Source of the DNA: Rhodococcus sp. ABRD24
GTDB lineage: Bacteria > Actinomycetota > Actinomycetes > Mycobacteriales > Mycobacteriaceae
Assembly (NCBI RefSeq): GCF_004328705.1
Contig: NZ_CP035319.1
Location: 4,960,001-5,024,000, forward strand
Length of the DNA: 64,000 bases
Direction: 5' to 3'
Shown here: positions 1-9,362 of the stretch, piece after piece
Position numbering within the stretch: position 1 is the stretch's first letter
Layout: each line of letters opens with the position of its first letter
The notes under the pieces: generated by a model
Seen by the model: only the letters and a program-made list of their open reading frames with translations
What the model was told of the DNA's origin: nothing
The model's database searches: none
Translations under genes and position numbers: made by a program

Positions 1-738
1 GAGATCGTCGCGTTGGCGTCGATGCTGTTGGAGCGCTCGGACGCACTGCCGCGGGACCTCGAGGGCCGGCGCGTCGTGGTCTCCGCTGGAGGCACCCGTG
101 AGCCGCTCGATCCGGTTCGCTTCCTGGGCAACCGGAGTTCCGGCAAGCAGGGCTATGCGATCGCACGTCTCGCTGTCCAGCGGGGCGCCGAGGTTACGCT
201 GATCGCCGGCGCGACCGCCGAGCTGGCTGATCCGGCTGCCGTCGATGTCGTACATGTGCGGACCGCAGAGCAGATGCGGGAGGCCGTCATGAAGCATGCC
301 CCCGGTGCGGACGCGGTCATCATGTCGGCCGCAGTGGCGGACTTCCGTCCGGCAACCGTGGCGACGAGCAAGATCAAGAAGGGCGCGGACGAACCCGATT
401 CGATTCCGTTGATCCGAAACGATGACATTCTTGCGGGACTGGTCCAGGCTCGGCGGGACGGCACCATCGACCCGTCGACCGCGATTGTCGGATTCGCGGC
501 CGAGACCGGCGATGCCGACGGCAGCGTGCTCGATCATGCGCGCGCGAAGTTGGCGCGCAAGGGATGCGACCTGCTGGTGGTCAATGCAGTCGGTGACGGC
601 AAGGCGTTCGAAGTCGACCACAACGACGGTTGGCTTCTCGGTGCCGATGGCGCGGAATCGGCGATCGAGCCGGGATCGAAGTCATTGATGGCGAGTCGGG
701 TGCTCGACGCGCTGTCGGCTCTGCTCACGCAGGACTGA
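1..738 (+). CDS. coaBC: CoaBC, C-terminal phosphopantothenate-cysteine ligase part (5' truncated)
   Basis: The reading frame is open from base 1, so the gene enters from the left and only its last 245 codons are present. They cover the CoaB domain, which joins cysteine to 4'-phosphopantothenate in CoA synthesis. The nucleotide-binding start VVVSAGGTREP, the loop NRSSGKQG and the conserved AVADFRP...KIKK stretch (the Lys region that closes on the acyl-cytidylate intermediate) are all visible. The N-terminal CoaC decarboxylase half lies outside the window; that the gene is a CoaBC fusion is inferred from family architecture. metK follows 197 bases downstream, the usual order in Mycobacteriales. 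Confidence 0.95.
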   Translation, partial: EIVALASMLLERSDALPRDLEGRRVVVSAGGTREPLDPVRFLGNRSSGKQGYAIARLAVQRGAEVTLIAGATAELADPAAVDVVHVRTAEQMREAVMKHAPGADAVIMSAAVADFRPATVATSKIKKGADEPDSIPLIRNDDILAGLVQARRDGTIDPSTAIVGFAAETGDADGSVLDHARAKLARKGCDLLVVNAVGDGKAFEVDHNDGWLLGADGAESAIEPGSKSLMASRVLDALSALLTQD

Positions 739-935
739 CCGGGTTCTTCCCGCAAGGGCGATATTTGCTCGAGCGGGTCACCCACCGGGGCCGGGTTTCT
801 GGTACTAGGGTCGTCGGCGGTATTGAATAGAAGTACGAAGTTACAGCTCAGGTGTCGTAGCGGGGCCACACGATTTCGTCCAACTCGGATTTCGAGGGAC
901 GTCGGCCCTTGGACAGAACGTCGAGAGGGAGATCT

Positions 936-2147
936 GTGAGCACGTCCGGCAAGCGGCTATTCACCAGTGAGTCCGTGACCGAAGGTCATCCGGACAAGAT
1001 CTGTGATGCGATCAGCGACTCCATCCTCGACGCGATGCTTTCGAAGGATCCGTACAGCCGCGTCGCGGTCGAGACGCTGGTGACGACCGGACAGGTCCAC
1101 GTTGCCGGCGAGGTGACCACTTCCGCCTACGTCGATATCCCGAAGATCGTCCGTGACAAGGTCCTCGAGATCGGCTACGACTCGTCGGCGAAGGGATTCG
1201 ACGGCAACTCGTGCGGTGTCAACATCGCAATCGGTGCGCAGTCACCCGAGATTGCCCAGGGCATCGACCATTCGCACGAGGCGCGCGTCGACGGTGTCTC
1301 CGACGATGAGATCGATCGTCAGGGAGCGGGCGACCAGGGCCTGATGTTCGGCTACGCGTGCACCGACACCCCGGAACTGATGCCGCTGCCCATCGCTCTC
1401 GCGCACCGTCTCTCGCGCCGCCTGACCGCGGTTCGCAAGACGGGCGTGCTGCCCTATCTGCGCCCGGACGGAAAGACCCAGGTCACCATCGAGTACAACC
1501 GCGACCGTCCGGTCCGCCTCGACACCGTCGTCATTTCGACCCAGCACGCTGCCGACATCGACCTCGACAACCTGCTCACCCCGGATCTGCGTGAGAAGGT
1601 CCTCGGTGCAGTCCTCGCCGATATCGACATCCCGCTCGACACGGAGGACGTGCGCTTGCTGGTCAACCCGACCGGCAAGTTCGTCCTCGGTGGTCCGATG
1701 GGCGACGCCGGTCTGACCGGCCGGAAGATCATCGTCGACACGTACGGCGGCATGGCCCGCCACGGTGGCGGCGCGTTCTCCGGCAAGGATCCGTCGAAGG
1801 TGGACCGGTCCGCGGCCTATGCGATGCGGTGGGTCGCCAAGAATGCTGTCGCGGCCGGCCTCGCCGACCGCATCGAGGTCCAGGTCGCGTACGCGATCGG
1901 CAAGGCTGCCCCGGTGGGTCTGTTCGTCGAGACCTTCGGCACCGAGAAGACCGATCCCGTGAAGATTCAGACCGCGATCAGTGAGGTCTTCGACCTGCGT
2001 CCAGGCGCGATCATCCGCGATCTGGATCTGCTGCGCCCGATCTACGGGCAGACGGCAGCGTACGGTCACTTCGGACGGACCGACGTCGACCTGCCGTGGG
2101 AACGCACCGACCGCGCCGAGAAGCTTCGCGCGGCGGCCGGTCTCTGA
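936..2147 (+). CDS. metK: S-adenosylmethionine synthetase
   Basis: Makes S-adenosylmethionine from methionine and ATP in the cytosol. The GTG at 936 is chosen because a purine-rich GAGAGGGAG site lies just upstream and because the 403-residue product then has the length of mycobacterial MetK; an in-frame TTG at 909 would add nine residues. Visible signatures are VTEGHPDK (residues 14-21, ATP-binding His18), GAGDQG with the following MFGYA, and the C-terminal [21 protein letters not shown] region (binding the phosphates). The leader of about 200 bases after coaBC shows no SAM-riboswitch fold that could be recognised by eye. Confidence 0.97.
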   Translation: MSTSGKRLFTSESVTEGHPDKICDAISDSILDAMLSKDPYSRVAVETLVTTGQVHVAGEVTTSAYVDIPKIVRDKVLEIGYDSSAKGFDGNSCGVNIAIGAQSPEIAQGIDHSHEARVDGVSDDEIDRQGAGDQGLMFGYACTDTPELMPLPIALAHRLSRRLTAVRKTGVLPYLRPDGKTQVTIEYNRDRPVRLDTVVISTQHAADIDLDNLLTPDLREKVLGAVLADIDIPLDTEDVRLLVNPTGKFVLGGPMGDAGLTGRKIIVDTYGGMARHGGGAFSGKDPSKVDRSAAYAMRWVAKNAVAAGLADRIEVQVAYAIGKAAPVGLFVETFGTEKTDPVKIQTAISEVFDLRPGAIIRDLDLLRPIYGQTAAYGHFGRTDVDLPWERTDRAEKLRAAAGL

Positions 2148-2208
2148 CCGTCACCGAGAAGTCAGTTCGCTGACCGGCACCGACAAGACGGCGGCAGCAC
2201 ACGCGCCT

Positions 2209-4191
2209 GTGGCGCGGGTGCTGCCGTTGCTTCCTCTCGCGCACCTGGACCGGGAGTTCGACTACCTGGTCCCGGCGGATCTCGACGAAGCGGCTCAGCC
2301 GGGTGTCCGGGTCCGAGTCCGGTTCGCTGGGCGGCTCGTGGACGGTTTCCTGCTCGAGCGTGCCGATACCAGCGATCACACCGGCAAACTCGGCTGGCTC
2401 GATCGTGTCGTCTCGGACGAGCGTGTGTTGACCCCGGATGTGCGGGATCTCGTGGATGCCGTCGCGCAGCGGTACGCAGGTACGCGCGCGGATGTCCTGC
2501 GTCTGGCGATACCGCCCCGACACGCAAAGGTCGAGTCCGAGAAGGCCGCGGAGCATGCGGCGCCGCCGGCTCCCGAGATAGACCTCGAGGCGTGGTCGGC
2601 CTATGTGCACGGCACGCACTTCGTCGAGGCACTCGGGTCGGGACGCAACCCCCGGGCAGTGTGGCAGGCGCTCCCCGGTGAGAACTGGCCCGTGCGGCTG
2701 GCGGAGCTCGCGGGCGTCGTCGCGGCATCGGGGCGCGGCGTCGTGCTGGTGGTGCCCGACCAACGGGACCTGGACCGGGTCGTCGCCGCCTGCGAGAAGG
2801 TGATCGGCGCCGATCACGTCGTCGGGCTGGCCGCCGGGCTCGGTCCATCTGCGCGTTATCGGCGCTGGCTCGCCGCGCTGCGGGGGACGGCCCGCGTCGT
2901 GGCCGGGACTCGTGCTGCGGTCTTCGCGCCGACGCCGGATCTGGGCTTGGCCATTGTGTGGGACGACGGCGACGACAGTCTCTCCGAACCACGTTCGCCC
3001 TATCCGCACGCGCGCGAGGTGGCCCTCCTCCGGGCACACGGCACCGGCTGCGGTCTGGTGATAGCAGGCCACTCGCGGACCGCGGAGGGGCAGTCGCTCG
3101 TCGAATCCGGTTGGGCCCACGATCTGGTCGCCGCGCGTGAGGTCGTCCGAGCCCGAGCCCCCAAGGTGACCGCTCTGGCAGACAGCGACCACGCCCTCGC
3201 CCGCGATCCAGGAGCTCGAGCGGCCCGCCTGCCCGCAATAGCGTTCGCCGCTGCCCGGCAGTCTCTCGCCGCGGGACGTGGTGTGCTGGTTCAGGTTCCG
3301 CGCCGTGGCTATGTGCCGTCGCTGGCGTGTGGGAAGTGTCGCGCCCCGGCACGGTGCCGTCGCTGCAACGGCCCGTTGTCGTTGCCGGCGGCTGCAGGTC
3401 CGGACGGCGCGGGCACCCCGACCTGCCGGTGGTGCGGTGTCGCGGATGCCGCGCATCGCTGTCATGCGTGCGGCGCGCGGGCGCTGCGCGCCGTGGTCGT
3501 GGGGGCGGGCCGCACGGCTGAAGAGCTGGGCCGGGCCTTCCCCGGCGTCCCGATCCAGACGTCGGGCGGCACCGAGGTCAAGGCGCAGGTCGAACCAGGT
3601 GCCAGGTTGGTGGTCGCCACCGTCGGGGCCGAACCGGTGATGCCCGGGGGATACGGCGCCGCGCTGTTGCTGGACGGCTGGGCACTGCTCGGTCGCGCGG
3701 ACCTGCGGGCGGCGGAGGAGACACTGCGGCGGTGGATGACGGCGTCCGCAATGGTGCGATCACATCGCGACGGAGGGGAGGTCGTGGTGGTCGCCGATTC
3801 CGGGATCCCCACCGTGCAGGCACTGGTCCGATGGGATCCGTTGTGGCACGCGCAGGCTCAGCTCGACGAGCGACGAGAGGTCGGTTTTCCTCCGGCCGTG
3901 CACCTGGCAGCCGTGGACGGCACCGGTGCTTCGATCGTCGAACTACTGGAGCTTGCCGGTCTGCCGGAGTCCGCCGAGATCCTCGGTCCGGTGCCGCTTC
4001 CGCCGGGGGAGCGGTTGCCCTTCTCCGGCGATGGTGCCGAACCGGAAGAGGTGGAGCGCATGTTGATTCGTGTGCCGCGCAGCGCCGGTCGGCCGATGGC
4101 GCAGGCCCTCGCCGAGGCGCAGGCCGTCCGCAGCGCCCGCAGGTCCGGGCATCCGGTGCGGGTGCAGATCGATCCGATCCGGATCGGCTAG
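2209..4191 (+). CDS. priA: Primosomal protein N' (PriA), helicase motifs lost
   Basis: Replication-restart protein PriA of the actinobacterial type. The N-terminal DNA-binding part (ARVLPLLPLAHLDREFDYLVP) is well conserved. Eight zinc cysteines sit at about residues 374-421 in CxxC pairs. Where E. coli PriA has a Walker A loop, this protein reads ASGRGVVLVVPDQRD, and the DEEH box is replaced by WDDGDD, so ATP-driven helicase activity is unlikely, as is known for the mycobacterial homologue. The start is uncertain: GTG 2209 is the first normal start codon after metK in this frame but lacks a clear ribosome site; a CTG at 2170, preceded by GAGAAG, would restore the usual N-terminal extension. 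Confidence 0.9.
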   Translation: MARVLPLLPLAHLDREFDYLVPADLDEAAQPGVRVRVRFAGRLVDGFLLERADTSDHTGKLGWLDRVVSDERVLTPDVRDLVDAVAQRYAGTRADVLRLAIPPRHAKVESEKAAEHAAPPAPEIDLEAWSAYVHGTHFVEALGSGRNPRAVWQALPGENWPVRLAELAGVVAASGRGVVLVVPDQRDLDRVVAACEKVIGADHVVGLAAGLGPSARYRRWLAALRGTARVVAGTRAAVFAPTPDLGLAIVWDDGDDSLSEPRSPYPHAREVALLRAHGTGCGLVIAGHSRTAEGQSLVESGWAHDLVAAREVVRARAPKVTALADSDHALARDPGARAARLPAIAFAAARQSLAAGRGVLVQVPRRGYVPSLACGKCRAPARCRRCNGPLSLPAAAGPDGAGTPTCRWCGVADAAHRCHACGARALRAVVVGAGRTAEELGRAFPGVPIQTSGGTEVKAQVEPGARLVVATVGAEPVMPGGYGAALLLDGWALLGRADLRAAEETLRRWMTASAMVRSHRDGGEVVVVADSGIPTVQALVRWDPLWHAQAQLDERREVGFPPAVHLAAVDGTGASIVELLELAGLPESAEILGPVPLPPGERLPFSGDGAEPEEVERMLIRVPRSAGRPMAQALAEAQAVRSARRSGHPVRVQIDPIRIG

Positions 4192-4219
4192 AAGTTGTGA
4201 GCTGCTGGTGCATCAACCG

Positions 4220-4448
4220 CTAGGGCACATCGTCGTCCACGTCTGAGTGGTTGCGTGTGCGTGCGGCGGCGTCGGTGAGGTTGCCGTCGGGCTCGAGTCG
4301 GGCCAGGAGTTCGACGCCGGCTTTGGTGACGTCCCGGGGCGTGGCGTGGCGGGCCGATTCGGCGAGGATCCGTTCGGGAGGCAGCTGTCCGGACTGCGGT
4401 TTCGAGCTGGCGGAGGGCGTCGTCGAGGTCGGTCAGATGTGTGCTCAC
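4220..4448 (-). pseudogene. Decayed fragment resembling a DUF222/13E12 HNH endonuclease gene
   Basis: On the minus strand a GTG at 4448 opens a frame reading VSTHLTDLDDALRQLETAVR, after which the frame breaks. The continuing homology-like text (LPPERILAESARHATPRDV, then GVELLARLEPDGNLTDAAAR) is in another frame and stops at 4220-4222. The wording ARHATPRD...LLARLEPDGNLTD resembles the middle of DUF222/13E12-repeat proteins common in Rhodococcus and Mycobacterium. The TTCGAACGTATGTTTC sequence just upstream (about 4473-4488) is like the region preceding many of those genes. No HNH domain remains. The reading is by eye and could be wrong. Confidence 0.4.
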
Positions 4449-4591
4449 CTGCCCTTGCGCTGCTCCACCTTCTTTCGAACGTATGTTTCCATGCTGGTTC
4501 GGAGGTACGACAAGTTCGGGGTATCGAATCACCCCGGCAACTTCGGAGCATCGCAGGCTCGTAAACGCGGCAAATGACGCGGCGATTGACG

Positions 4592-4597
4592 TAGGTT
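4592..4597 (+). promoter_or_regulatory. -10 hexamer of a leaderless promoter
   Basis: TAGGTT fits the actinobacterial TANNNT -10 and ends seven bases before the ATG at 4605, so transcription should begin at or next to the start codon. No Shine-Dalgarno sequence precedes the ATG. Confidence 0.5.
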
Positions 4598-4604
4598 GTG
4601 CGGG

Positions 4605-5519
4605 ATGAAGACGCTGAGCAATCGAACCCGAGCGTTGCTGGTCGCCGTCGCGATTGCGGCAGGAACCACCACTGCGGCGGCGCCCGCTCAGGCTGCGGCT
4701 CCGTCCGGGTGCAGCGACTGGCAGGTGGAGACGGTCGTGCAGGGGTTGGAGCAGCTCGAGAATCTCGAACCCGACGGCAAGGGCGGGTTCTACCTGTCCG
4801 GGGAGTCGAAGGTCTATCACGTCGACGCCGCGGAACAGGTTCGCACGGTGCTCGATCGGATGGCTGCCCCGGGTGGCTTGCAGCTCGACGGTTCGACCCT
4901 GTCCTTCCTCACCCGGCAGGACAGCACATTGTGGCAACTGGATACCACGACTGGCCAGCTGACCTCACGGGCGTCCTTCGCGGGCAACGGCTTGCTGCGT
5001 CTGCCGGACGGCGATCTGCTGACAACCTGGGTCGGAACGGAGGGTGGTCCGTCGAAGGGGCTGTCGCGCTACCTCCATGAAGCCGGAGTTGTCGCGCCCA
5101 ACTGGTCGATGGTTCCGCGTTCGGAGGGGCTGGCGCTCAGCCCGGACCACCGCGCCGTGTACACGGACGACCTGTTCACCGGCGAGATTCTCCGAGTCCC
5201 GCTGGAGCATCCCGACCAATGGACGGTCGTTGCGAGACTGCCTGGCATGGTCCCCGGGCCCGACGATCTGACCATGTCGCGGGCCGGAGCGCTCTATGTC
5301 GCCGCCCACCTCGAGGGTGCGATCTACCGCGTCGACCCGGATACCGGAGCGGCATGCGTCATCGCGTCGGGTCTGTCGAGCGGGTGGACCGGGCCGAGTT
5401 CGGTGCGCATCGGCCCGGACGGCGACGGCTGGGCGCTCTATGTCACTGCCTTCGATGGCACTCTGCGCCGCGTGGTGCCTCCGGCCGGCGTCGATCTCGC
5501 TCCGGTTCGGAGTCATTGA
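4605..5519 (+). CDS. Secreted SMP-30/gluconolactonase-like beta-propeller protein
   Basis: 304 residues. Residues 1-33 form a clear signal peptide (basic NRTR, hydrophobic LLVAVAIAAG, then AxA-type cleavage at AQA-AAP), so the product is exported. The remainder has the repeated blade-like text of an SMP-30/strictosidine-synthase-type six-bladed propeller: GLALSPDHRAVYTDDLFTGEILRV, then DDLTMSRAGALYVAAHLEGAIYRVDP and GPSSVRIGPDGDGWALYVTAF. Family members are metal-dependent lactonases or of unknown function; the substrate cannot be told. Single-gene unit, convergent with corA, 25 bases apart. Confidence 0.8.
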   Translation: MKTLSNRTRALLVAVAIAAGTTTAAAPAQAAAPSGCSDWQVETVVQGLEQLENLEPDGKGGFYLSGESKVYHVDAAEQVRTVLDRMAAPGGLQLDGSTLSFLTRQDSTLWQLDTTTGQLTSRASFAGNGLLRLPDGDLLTTWVGTEGGPSKGLSRYLHEAGVVAPNWSMVPRSEGLALSPDHRAVYTDDLFTGEILRVPLEHPDQWTVVARLPGMVPGPDDLTMSRAGALYVAAHLEGAIYRVDPDTGAACVIASGLSSGWTGPSSVRIGPDGDGWALYVTAFDGTLRRVVPPAGVDLAPVRSH

Positions 5520-5544
5520 CCTCGGCAGGGCTCGCGTACTGGTG

Positions 5545-6561
5545 TCACAACCAGTGCTGGCGTTTGAAGACGAAGAACAGCGTCACCGAGGTCGCCACCA
5601 TGAGCAAGAGGGCCATCGGGTAGCCGAAAGTCCAGTTCAGTTCAGGCATGTTCTCGAAGTTCATCCCGTAGATGGTCCCGACGAGAGTGGGCGCGAAAAG
5701 TATTGCGGCCCAGGCTGAGACCTTCTTGACCTCCTCGTTCTGCGCGAGGCTCGTCAATGTCAGGCGGCGCATCTCCTCGTTCTGCTGCTGAGCCACCAAT
5801 GTGGCGTGCACGGAGAGTGCCGTCTGCAGGTGCGCCCGCGACGAGTCGGCCCGTTCGATTATTCGAATCGTGTGATCGAGGACGTCGCGCAGATGGCGGC
5901 GCAGCTCGAGATCGACGTGATACTTGTCGGATCCCCGTTCGAGTGCCTCGAGGATCGACTGGAGGGGATGCGTCGCCCTCTGGAAGTCGATGACCTCGCC
6001 CGTCAGGTCGTAGATTCGCCGGGCCACGGCGGGGTCCCCGGTGAACACCTGGTCCTCGATCTCGTCGATGTCGTTCTCCAGTCCCGCCGCGACCGGTAGG
6101 TACTCGTCGACCACCTGGTCGAGGATTGCGTACAACACTGCTTCAGGGCCGAGCCGGAGCAACTCGGGCGAGTCCTCGAGCCGTCGACGGACCCGTCCCA
6201 GATCCGGCGACTCCGCATGGCGGATGGTGACCACGAAGTCGGGGCCCACGAACACGTGTACCTCACCGAACTCCACCTTCTCCACGTCGTCGAGGTAGCG
6301 CGCCGGTCGCAGGACGACGAACAGGGTCTGGTCGTACCTTTCGAGCTTCGGGCGCTGGTGTGCGGCAACGGTGTCGTCGACTGCAAGGTGGTGGAGGTCG
6401 AATTCGCGTGCCACCGATTGAACCTCGTCGGTGTCCGGGCGGTAGAGACCGATCCATGCCATACCTTGCAAGCGGCGCATCGTCTCGTAGGTGCTGTCGA
6501 GGTTCTCGGGATTGTCGACGCGCTTGCCTTCGACATAGACGGCGTTGTCCACGATGGTCAT
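5545..6561 (-). CDS. corA: CorA-family magnesium/cobalt transporter
   Basis: 338-residue inner-membrane divalent-cation channel. The signature YGMNF lies in the C-terminal part (GMN at residues 299-301), at the end of the first of two closing membrane helices (WAAILFAPTLVGTIYGMNF and GYPMALLLMVATSVTLFFVF), followed by the basic C-terminus FKRQHWL. The long, charged N-terminal two thirds is the cytosolic funnel domain. ATG 6561 is kept because the protein then has family length. Transcribed alone, towards the secreted propeller gene. No Mg-sensing leader was recognised upstream. Confidence 0.93.
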   Translation of the reverse strand: MTIVDNAVYVEGKRVDNPENLDSTYETMRRLQGMAWIGLYRPDTDEVQSVAREFDLHHLAVDDTVAAHQRPKLERYDQTLFVVLRPARYLDDVEKVEFGEVHVFVGPDFVVTIRHAESPDLGRVRRRLEDSPELLRLGPEAVLYAILDQVVDEYLPVAAGLENDIDEIEDQVFTGDPAVARRIYDLTGEVIDFQRATHPLQSILEALERGSDKYHVDLELRRHLRDVLDHTIRIIERADSSRAHLQTALSVHATLVAQQQNEEMRRLTLTSLAQNEEVKKVSAWAAILFAPTLVGTIYGMNFENMPELNWTFGYPMALLLMVATSVTLFFVFKRQHWL

Positions 6562-6870
6562 TCCGGCCCCGTTCTGTCCGGCCTCCTGCGGTCGGACTCG
6601 TGCGGTCGGACTCGTGCGGTCGGACTCGTATGGTCGAGGAGACGCCTCATTGGATCATGTAGTCGGCTTCCCGGGCGGCATTGGCACCTTCGCTTCCGCC
6701 GATGGTGTCTGGACGGACGGCCGGCATCGGAATCGATCTGTGTTCGCGGGTCGCGTCCTGCTCGCTATCGTTCCGCGATCGTTATGTCCCTGTCGGCCCA
6801 CTCCCGCTGAGAACTCGCGGTGATCTTGATAGACACTGCGAAAGGTTCCGCACACCAACGGAGGTGCGCA
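6562..6870. other. Intergenic region between divergent corA and lipase genes
   Basis: About 309 bases between two divergent starts. It holds a 14-base tandem repeat next to corA (6587-6628) and a GGAGG ribosome site at 6860-6864 for the lipase gene. No convincing small gene or RNA was seen; promoters for both genes must lie here but no hexamer pair stands out. Confidence 0.5.
6587..6628. repeat. Three perfect tandem copies of a 14-base unit
   Basis: The unit TGCGGTCGGACTCG occurs three times head to tail at 6587, 6601 and 6615, followed by a partial, diverged fourth copy (TATGGTCG). It lies 26 bases upstream of the corA start codon, in the corA leader or promoter. It could be a slippage-prone tract or a repeated protein site. 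Confidence 0.9.
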
Positions 6871-7899
6871 GTGGGTCGTTTCTCAGGTGTGGTCGTGAGC
6901 GGGCTCGGTGCCTTCGCGTTGGCCCTGGTGGTCACGGCTTCTGCCGCGGCCATCCCCGCGGAAGCCGGCCGGACGGGGACGTCGACCGTGCCCACGACAT
7001 CGGGACCGGTCCAGGTCCGTCATGCCGGCGCCGCTGCCTATGCCGAGCGGTACCCGGACTCGGCGCCGTTGGGGGCGAACGATTTCCATTGCCGACCCGG
7101 CGGCTCGCATCCGAATCCGGTGGTTCTCGTGCACGGCAGCGATTCGGACTCGTACACCGACTGGGCGGCGCTGTCTCCCGACCTTGCCGGACGTGGATTC
7201 TGTGTGTTTGCACTCAACTATGGCGGAGACGGCACGCCGGGGAAGTATGCCCGTGGCGACATCGCCGACAGCGCCCGTGCGGTGTCGGACTTCGTCACGC
7301 GGGTCCGCGGTGCGACAGGCGCCGCAAGGGTCGACTTGATCGGTTACTCGCAGGGCGCGACGGTCAACAGGTACTTCGTCAACCGGCTCGGCGGCGCCGA
7401 CGTGGTCGACCGATGGATCGGCTTGGCCTCACCGACCTACGGCGGGGTGATGTTCGGTTTGGTGCCGCTGATCAGATCATTGCCCAACCTGGACTCGGAC
7501 GCGGTGGCCGAGGAGCTCACGTCGAAGGCAGTCAGCCAGCAGATGCAGGGGTCATCGTTCCTCCGTGCGCTCAACGCGGGTGGTGACACGGTTCCCGGCG
7601 TGCGGTACACCACGATCGGCTCCCGCTACGACGAGATGATCCAGCCGTACACGAATGTCGCGTTGCGCGGCACGGGCGCGGAGAACATCGTGATCCAGGA
7701 CCTGTGCCCCGCGAACGAGGGCGGGCACTTCAACATGGTCTACGACCCGTTCGCCCTGGGGCTGGTGGTGCGCGCGCTCGACCCGGGAGCGCCGGCGCCG
7801 ATCTGTCGTGAGGTGCCGCTCGGTACCGGGATCCCGGAGATGATCGTTCAGAGTCATTCCCGGCCGTTTCGGGCGATTCTCGACGACGGATCACCCTGA
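6871..7899 (+). CDS. Secreted class-2-type lipase (alpha/beta hydrolase)
   Basis: 342 residues from GTG 6871, which has a strong GGAGG site six bases upstream. The N-terminus (VVVSGLGAFALALVVTASAAA) is a signal peptide. The body is an alpha/beta hydrolase of the bacterial lipase 2 family: oxyanion segment NPVVLVHGSDSDSYTDW, nucleophile elbow GYSQGA with Ser160, probable acid Asp277 (IVIQDLCP) and His286 (EGGHFNMVYD). Secretion and family point to hydrolysis of exogenous acylglycerols or other esters. Converges with the small gene at 7908 with eight bases between stops. Confidence 0.88.
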   Translation: MGRFSGVVVSGLGAFALALVVTASAAAIPAEAGRTGTSTVPTTSGPVQVRHAGAAAYAERYPDSAPLGANDFHCRPGGSHPNPVVLVHGSDSDSYTDWAALSPDLAGRGFCVFALNYGGDGTPGKYARGDIADSARAVSDFVTRVRGATGAARVDLIGYSQGATVNRYFVNRLGGADVVDRWIGLASPTYGGVMFGLVPLIRSLPNLDSDAVAEELTSKAVSQQMQGSSFLRALNAGGDTVPGVRYTTIGSRYDEMIQPYTNVALRGTGAENIVIQDLCPANEGGHFNMVYDPFALGLVVRALDPGAPAPICREVPLGTGIPEMIVQSHSRPFRAILDDGSP

Positions 7900-7907
7900 A
7901 CGGCCGG

Positions 7908-8114
7908 CTATTCGGCGAGCTTGGCGACCGCCTGTGCCCACAGGAAGAACTTGTTGGTGCCGAGGTCACGGACCGTCTTGATGTTGAAGGCGGCCTCGAG
8001 ATGTTCGGCGTCCGAATCACTGACACCCTGTAGCGCCGAGACGGGTGCGTCGGCCAGGTCGTCGACTGAACGAGACTCGAATGCCTTGTCGAATTTGTGT
8101 GCGATGCCGGACAT
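7908..8114 (-). CDS. Small conserved helix-hairpin-helix-like protein
   Basis: 68 residues with a good GGAGGT ribosome site before ATG 8114. The text VDDLADAPVSALQGVSDSDAEHLEAAFNIKTVRDLG has the shape of tandem helix-hairpin-helix (HhH) units, where a leucine/valine-rich helix, a GVS turn and a second helix repeat. Closely similar short proteins are, to my recollection, widespread and uncharacterised in Mycobacteriales. No export signal, membrane segment or catalytic motif. Function unknown. Confidence 0.75.
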   Translation of the reverse strand: MSGIAHKFDKAFESRSVDDLADAPVSALQGVSDSDAEHLEAAFNIKTVRDLGTNKFFLWAQAVAKLAE

Positions 8115-8438
8115 TTCTACCTCCGATCGATTCTCTGCGGATGCAGTGGTGGAGCGCAGCGAGGGCGCCCCTCCGAAGTAGAGCGCATGGGTGGTCGTCT
8201 CCGTGAGGGTTCGGGGTGGATCCGTCGCGCTGTCACGTCGTATGTCCGGGTTTGTCCAGTCAAGGCCTCAGCTTTGCCTGCGCCGAGGTCCGGTTCCGGG
8301 CGGCGCTGAGCCGATGCCGGCGTGCTCCGTAGAATCCCTGGTGAACCCTCTTCCGGCACCGCCGGGATTCGATGCTCCGGGAGCCGCCCTCGTGTACCAC
8401 TCGCCCAGCCGACCCATCTGCCCGGAGGTCCTACGCTG
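8115..8438. other. Intergenic region upstream of fmt
   Basis: 324 bases between the divergent small protein gene and fmt. Apart from the ribosome site of the small gene, a TAGAAT hexamer at 8330 and GGAGGTC at 8423-8429 for fmt, nothing coding was recognised. Confidence 0.5.
8330..8335 (+). promoter_or_regulatory. Probable -10 hexamer for fmt-rsmB
   Basis: TAGAAT is a close match to the TANNNT consensus and lies 104 bases before the fmt start, which would give a leader of roughly 95 bases. No clear -35 element at the right distance. Confidence 0.35.
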
Positions 8439-9362
8439 ATGCGCATCGTCTTCGCGGGAACTCCCGAACCGGCAGTGCCGTCGCTGCGGCGTCTGATCGC
8501 GTCCGAGCGGCACGAGGTCGTCGCCGTCGTCACCCGGCCGGATGCGATGGCGGGCCGCGGGCGAAAGCTCGCGCGGTCGCCGATAGGTGAGCTCGCGGAC
8601 GAGCACGGAATCGAGGTGCTCACGCCGCCCTCGGCGTCGGATCCCGAATTCCTGGCTCGGCTGGCCGAGTTCGAACCCGACGCCTGCCCGGTGGTTGCCT
8701 ATGGTGCGCTGCTGCCGCGTCCGATACTGGACGTGCCGAAGTACGGCTGGATGAACCTGCACTTCTCGCTGCTTCCGGCGTGGCGCGGTGCCGCACCGGT
8801 TCAGGCGGCGATCAACGCCGGCGACGAGATGACCGGCGCCACCGTCTTCGCGCTCGACGAGGGCATGGACACCGGACCGGTCTACGGAGTCGTCACCGAG
8901 ACCATCCGCAACACCGACACCGCGGGGGCCCTACTGAGCCGGCTCGCCGAAAGTGGTGCTCTGTTGCTGGAGTCGGTGCTCGACGGGGTGGAGGACGGTG
9001 CGGTTCACGCTGTGCCGCAGCCGGCCGAGGGCGTCTCGCACGCACCGAAGGTGTCCGTCGAGTCCGCTCGGATTCGCTGGGACCAGCCGGCGCTGGCCGT
9101 GCACCGGCACGTCCGCTCGGTGACTCCGGCACCCGGCGCGTGGACGATGATCGGCGACCTCCGCGTCAAGGTCGGTCCCGTCACGCTCGCGCAGGACACG
9201 CTGCCACCCGGACGGATCGAGATTCGCAAGGACGGCTTCTACATCGGGACGTCGACGACTGCTGTGCGGCTCGATCAGGTGCAGCCGCAGGGCAAGAAAC
9301 AGATGGCAGCAGTGGACTGGGCGCGCGGTGCGCGCCTCGACGGAGAGGTGCGAGCACAGTGA
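8439..9362 (+). CDS. fmt: Methionyl-tRNA formyltransferase
   Basis: 307 residues. Transfers a formyl group from 10-formyltetrahydrofolate to initiator Met-tRNA. Start ATG 8439 follows GGAGGTC. Visible: N-terminal Rossmann start [16 protein letters not shown], the folate/catalytic segment [17 protein letters not shown] (Asn and His of the catalytic set), the [19 protein letters not shown] segment with the catalytic Asp region, and the C-terminal tRNA-binding domain ([14 protein letters not shown], then PQGKKQM). Its stop overlaps the rsmB start by four bases (GTGA), so the two are translationally coupled. Confidence 0.97.
   Translation: MRIVFAGTPEPAVPSLRRLIASERHEVVAVVTRPDAMAGRGRKLARSPIGELADEHGIEVLTPPSASDPEFLARLAEFEPDACPVVAYGALLPRPILDVPKYGWMNLHFSLLPAWRGAAPVQAAINAGDEMTGATVFALDEGMDTGPVYGVVTETIRNTDTAGALLSRLAESGALLLESVLDGVEDGAVHAVPQPAEGVSHAPKVSVESARIRWDQPALAVHRHVRSVTPAPGAWTMIGDLRVKVGPVTLAQDTLPPGRIEIRKDGFYIGTSTTAVRLDQVQPQGKKQMAAVDWARGARLDGEVRAQ

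Noticed and set aside
739..935. Possible SAM riboswitch in the metK leader
   Set aside because: No recognisable SAM-I, SAM-II or SAM-IV core or terminator pairing could be traced by eye; a covariance-model search would be needed.
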